This document shows positions 6,437 through 7,841 of a DNA stretch of 7,841 nt, one piece after another. Every line of letters starts with the position of its first letter. The first letter of the stretch is position 1. Source of the DNA: Clostridiales bacterium UBA1316 (GTDB taxonomy: Bacteria > Bacillota > Clostridia > Oscillospirales > Oscillospiraceae); NCBI GenBank assembly GCA_002307055.1, contig DBTM01000056.1, positions 1 to 7,841 of the forward strand. The letters are read 5' to 3'. The notes under the pieces were generated by a model. That model was not told the origin of the DNA. It saw only the letters and a program-made list of their open reading frames with translations, and did no database searches. A program made the position numbers and the translations under genes.

Positions 6437-7788
6437 ACAATCAAACCGAAACCAGCCGCCGGGAGCTTCAAATCGACGCGCTGAATCTATGCCCACCCAT
6501 TGGAGCCATGTATGCGGCTTTCGGCATACACGCCTGTTTGCCGCACAGCCATGGCGCGTCCGGCTGCTGCCGGTTCCAGCGCATGGAGCTGAGCAAACAC
6601 TTTCAAAAAATTGTCCGGGTAACGAGCAGTATGCTGCAGGAACCGGCAGCCGTATTCGGCGGAGAAGAAAACCTTCAGACATCGGTTAATAACATCTTTC
6701 GCGTTTACAATCCCGATATAATTGCCGTTCACACAACCTGCCTGAGCGAGACCATTGGCGACGATATTAAAGGCATCGCATCGCGCCTTGAAATTCCTGA
6801 CGATAAACGCCTCGTTTGGGCGACCACACCCGGATACGTTGGGTCGCAGCTTACCGGTTATTCCGCCATGACAGAAGCTTTTATCAAGCAGTTATCTGTA
6901 CCAGGCGAGCATCATCAAAAAAAGCTGTTCTTAATACCGGGACTTATAAATCCATCTGATATTGAGGAAATTGCCCGTTACGCTGCGCTCTTTTTCGATA
7001 AAATGACCGTTTTCCCCGACGTGCGTGGTATTTTCGATTGTAAAACGCTCAGGAACGAAAGAACCTTTTTGCCTGCGGGAACCCCAGTCTGCGATATTGC
7101 CGGGGCGGCCTCGTGCTCTGATGTTATCGCACTTGGCGCTGAGGCGACATTTTCAGCCGCTGATGCACTGGCTGGTTATGGCCTGTCATCTGAAAAGCTT
7201 ATGCTGCCCATTGGATTGGGCGCGACTGATGCCTTAATAAGCGCGCTCCATAAAATGTCGGGCAGACCGGTACCGCAAACGCTTGTTCTTGAACGGGCGC
7301 GGGCTGTTGATGTCGTTATGAATCTGCATCCCCAGCTTTTCGGCAAGAGAGTAGCACTGCTGTGTGACGCGGACCTGTCGGTCGGTTTGACGGCATTTCT
7401 GGCGGAAATCGGCATGAAGCCGGTTTGTGTCTGCACAGGGTATGGAGAAGAGCGTTTTGCCGATGAAATCCAAGCCATCTTCGACAGATATCAGATTGAA
7501 GGATATGTTAACAGGGAGGCGGACCGGTATGATCTGGAGTGCTATCTTAACGAGCATCCTGTCGACCTGCTGATGGGCTCTTCACGCGGAAAAATTCTGG
7601 CGCGCAAGTTTGGCATTCCGCTTGTTCGCGTCGGCTTCCCGGTCATTGACCGGCCGCTTGAATATCTGACGCCGGTTGCTGGGTACCGCGGCTGCCTGCA
7701 TCTCATTCAAAAAATCCTTTGCGCGCTTGCTGAGCACAGCGAAAGAAACACGCGGGCCGAGGATCTGCATATTGCGGAATCATTTTAA
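6433..7788 (+). CDS. Nitrogenase-like reductase beta subunit (NifK-like)
   Basis: From ATG 6433 the product has 451 residues and belongs to the same nitrogenase component 1 family as its neighbour, with which it should form an alpha2beta2-type complex. Cys20 (LCPPIGA), Cys45 (GASGC) and Cys103 (TTCLSETIGDD) match NifK P-cluster ligands beta-70, 95 and 153, and the spacings (25 and 58) are identical to Azotobacter NifK. AAVFGGEENL (72-81), TPGYVGSQLTGY (132-143) and RVGFPVIDRP (399-408) with GYRG (417-420) are further family landmarks. The NifK Ser188 position is Gly134. The protein is shorter than typical NifK (about 520) and lacks its N-terminal extension, so it is nearer in size to NifN, ChlB or other nitrogenase-like partners. 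Together with the alpha subunit it supplies a full six-cysteine P-cluster site. Confidence 0.92.
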   Translation: MNNQTETSRRELQIDALNLCPPIGAMYAAFGIHACLPHSHGASGCCRFQRMELSKHFQKIVRVTSSMLQEPAAVFGGEENLQTSVNNIFRVYNPDIIAVHTTCLSETIGDDIKGIASRLEIPDDKRLVWATTPGYVGSQLTGYSAMTEAFIKQLSVPGEHHQKKLFLIPGLINPSDIEEIARYAALFFDKMTVFPDVRGIFDCKTLRNERTFLPAGTPVCDIAGAASCSDVIALGAEATFSAADALAGYGLSSEKLMLPIGLGATDALISALHKMSGRPVPQTLVLERARAVDVVMNLHPQLFGKRVALLCDADLSVGLTAFLAEIGMKPVCVCTGYGEERFADEIQAIFDRYQIEGYVNREADRYDLECYLNEHPVDLLMGSSRGKILARKFGIPLVRVGFPVIDRPLEYLTPVAGYRGCLHLIQKILCALAEHSERNTRAEDLHIAESF

Positions 7789-7803
7789 GGAGACATGGCT
7801 ATG
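7787..7803 (+). promoter_or_regulatory. Ribosome binding site for the NifH-like gene
   Basis: AAGGAG at 7787-7792 overlaps the NifK-like stop codon. It is 8 bases from ATG 7801 but only 2 bases from the in-frame ATG 7795, so 7801 is the better start. Starting at 7795 would give MAMRQ, the N-terminus of classical NifH, so the shorter start removes only two residues (MA). Confidence 0.6.
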
Positions 7804-7841
7804 AGACAAATTGCCATATACGGCAAGGGCGGCATCGGCAA
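7801..7841 (+). CDS. NifH-like reductase ATPase, N-terminal fragment, 3' end outside window
   Basis: The visible 13 residues read MRQIAIYGKGGIG, with the next codon beginning AA, consistent with the Lys of the GKGGIGK P-loop. This is the deviant Walker A of the NifH/BchL/ChlL/CfbC family, homodimeric 4Fe-4S ATPases that pass electrons to NifDK-like partners. It follows the NifK-like gene by 12 bases, so it is the obvious electron donor of this system. The gene order D-K-H differs from classical nifHDK. The cysteines that bind the 4Fe-4S cluster lie beyond the window. A ParA/MinD-type ATPase is possible from the P-loop alone, but MRQ before IYGKGGIG and the neighbours favour NifH. Confidence 0.88.
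   Translation, partial: MRQIAIYGKGGIG

Noticed and set aside
5003..7788. Identity as CfbD, or as dark-operative protochlorophyllide/chlorophyllide reductase
   Set aside because: CfbD acts as a single-subunit homodimer, whereas two different subunits with six P-cluster cysteines are present; no tetrapyrrole synthesis genes are visible. A tree would be needed to exclude these fully.
5003..7841. A genuine nitrogen-fixing nitrogenase
   Set aside because: The D-like subunit lacks the FeMo-co ligands and pocket residues, and no nifE, nifN or nifB is visible in the window.

Overview
The window looks like chromosomal DNA of an anaerobic, probably clostridial (Bacillota) bacterium. The signs are strong AAGGAG-type ribosome binding sites, tight ATGA gene overlaps, a Gram-positive-style Ser/Thr-rich lipoprotein, and a bis-MGD molybdoenzyme of a type common in such anaerobes. 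The organism is an inference; no rRNA or other marker gene is present. All genes are on the + strand and none of the complete genes is broken.

Layout: (1) 1-621 is the C-terminal end of a molybdopterin oxidoreductase. (2) 622-1256 is a long AT-rich intergenic region. Its second half holds a plausible sigma-A promoter (941-970), a foldable leader RNA closed by a perfect 7-bp stem (1021-1091), and a terminator-like hairpin (1158-1193). (3) 1257-4279 encodes a type II ABC importer: FecCD-type permease, ATPase and lipoprotein binding protein. (4) 4276-4923 encodes a class I SAM-dependent methyltransferase. (5) 5003-7788 encodes a NifD-like/NifK-like pair. (6) 7801 to the window end begins a NifH-like ATPase (GKGGIGK P-loop). 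The genes from 1257 on are linked by 4-bp ATGA overlaps or short gaps, and two gaps contain stable hairpins (3086-3108 and 4948-4986), so they read as one operon: importer, methyltransferase, nitrogenase-like reductase, reductase ATPase.

The main interest is the reductase. Both subunits keep the three cysteines that ligate the P-cluster in nitrogenase, six in total, with near-identical spacing. The D-like subunit lacks the residues that hold and surround FeMo-cofactor (equivalents of alpha-Cys275, His442, Gln191, His195 and Arg96). It is therefore not a dinitrogenase of the known type. It is better described as an uncharacterised nitrogenase-like two-component reductase that probably works on another substrate or cofactor. 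Linkage to a siderophore/corrinoid/metal-chelate-type importer and a methyltransferase suggests, as inference only, that the operon imports a metal complex or organic compound and then reduces and methylates it, or that the importer supplies the metal for an unknown cofactor.
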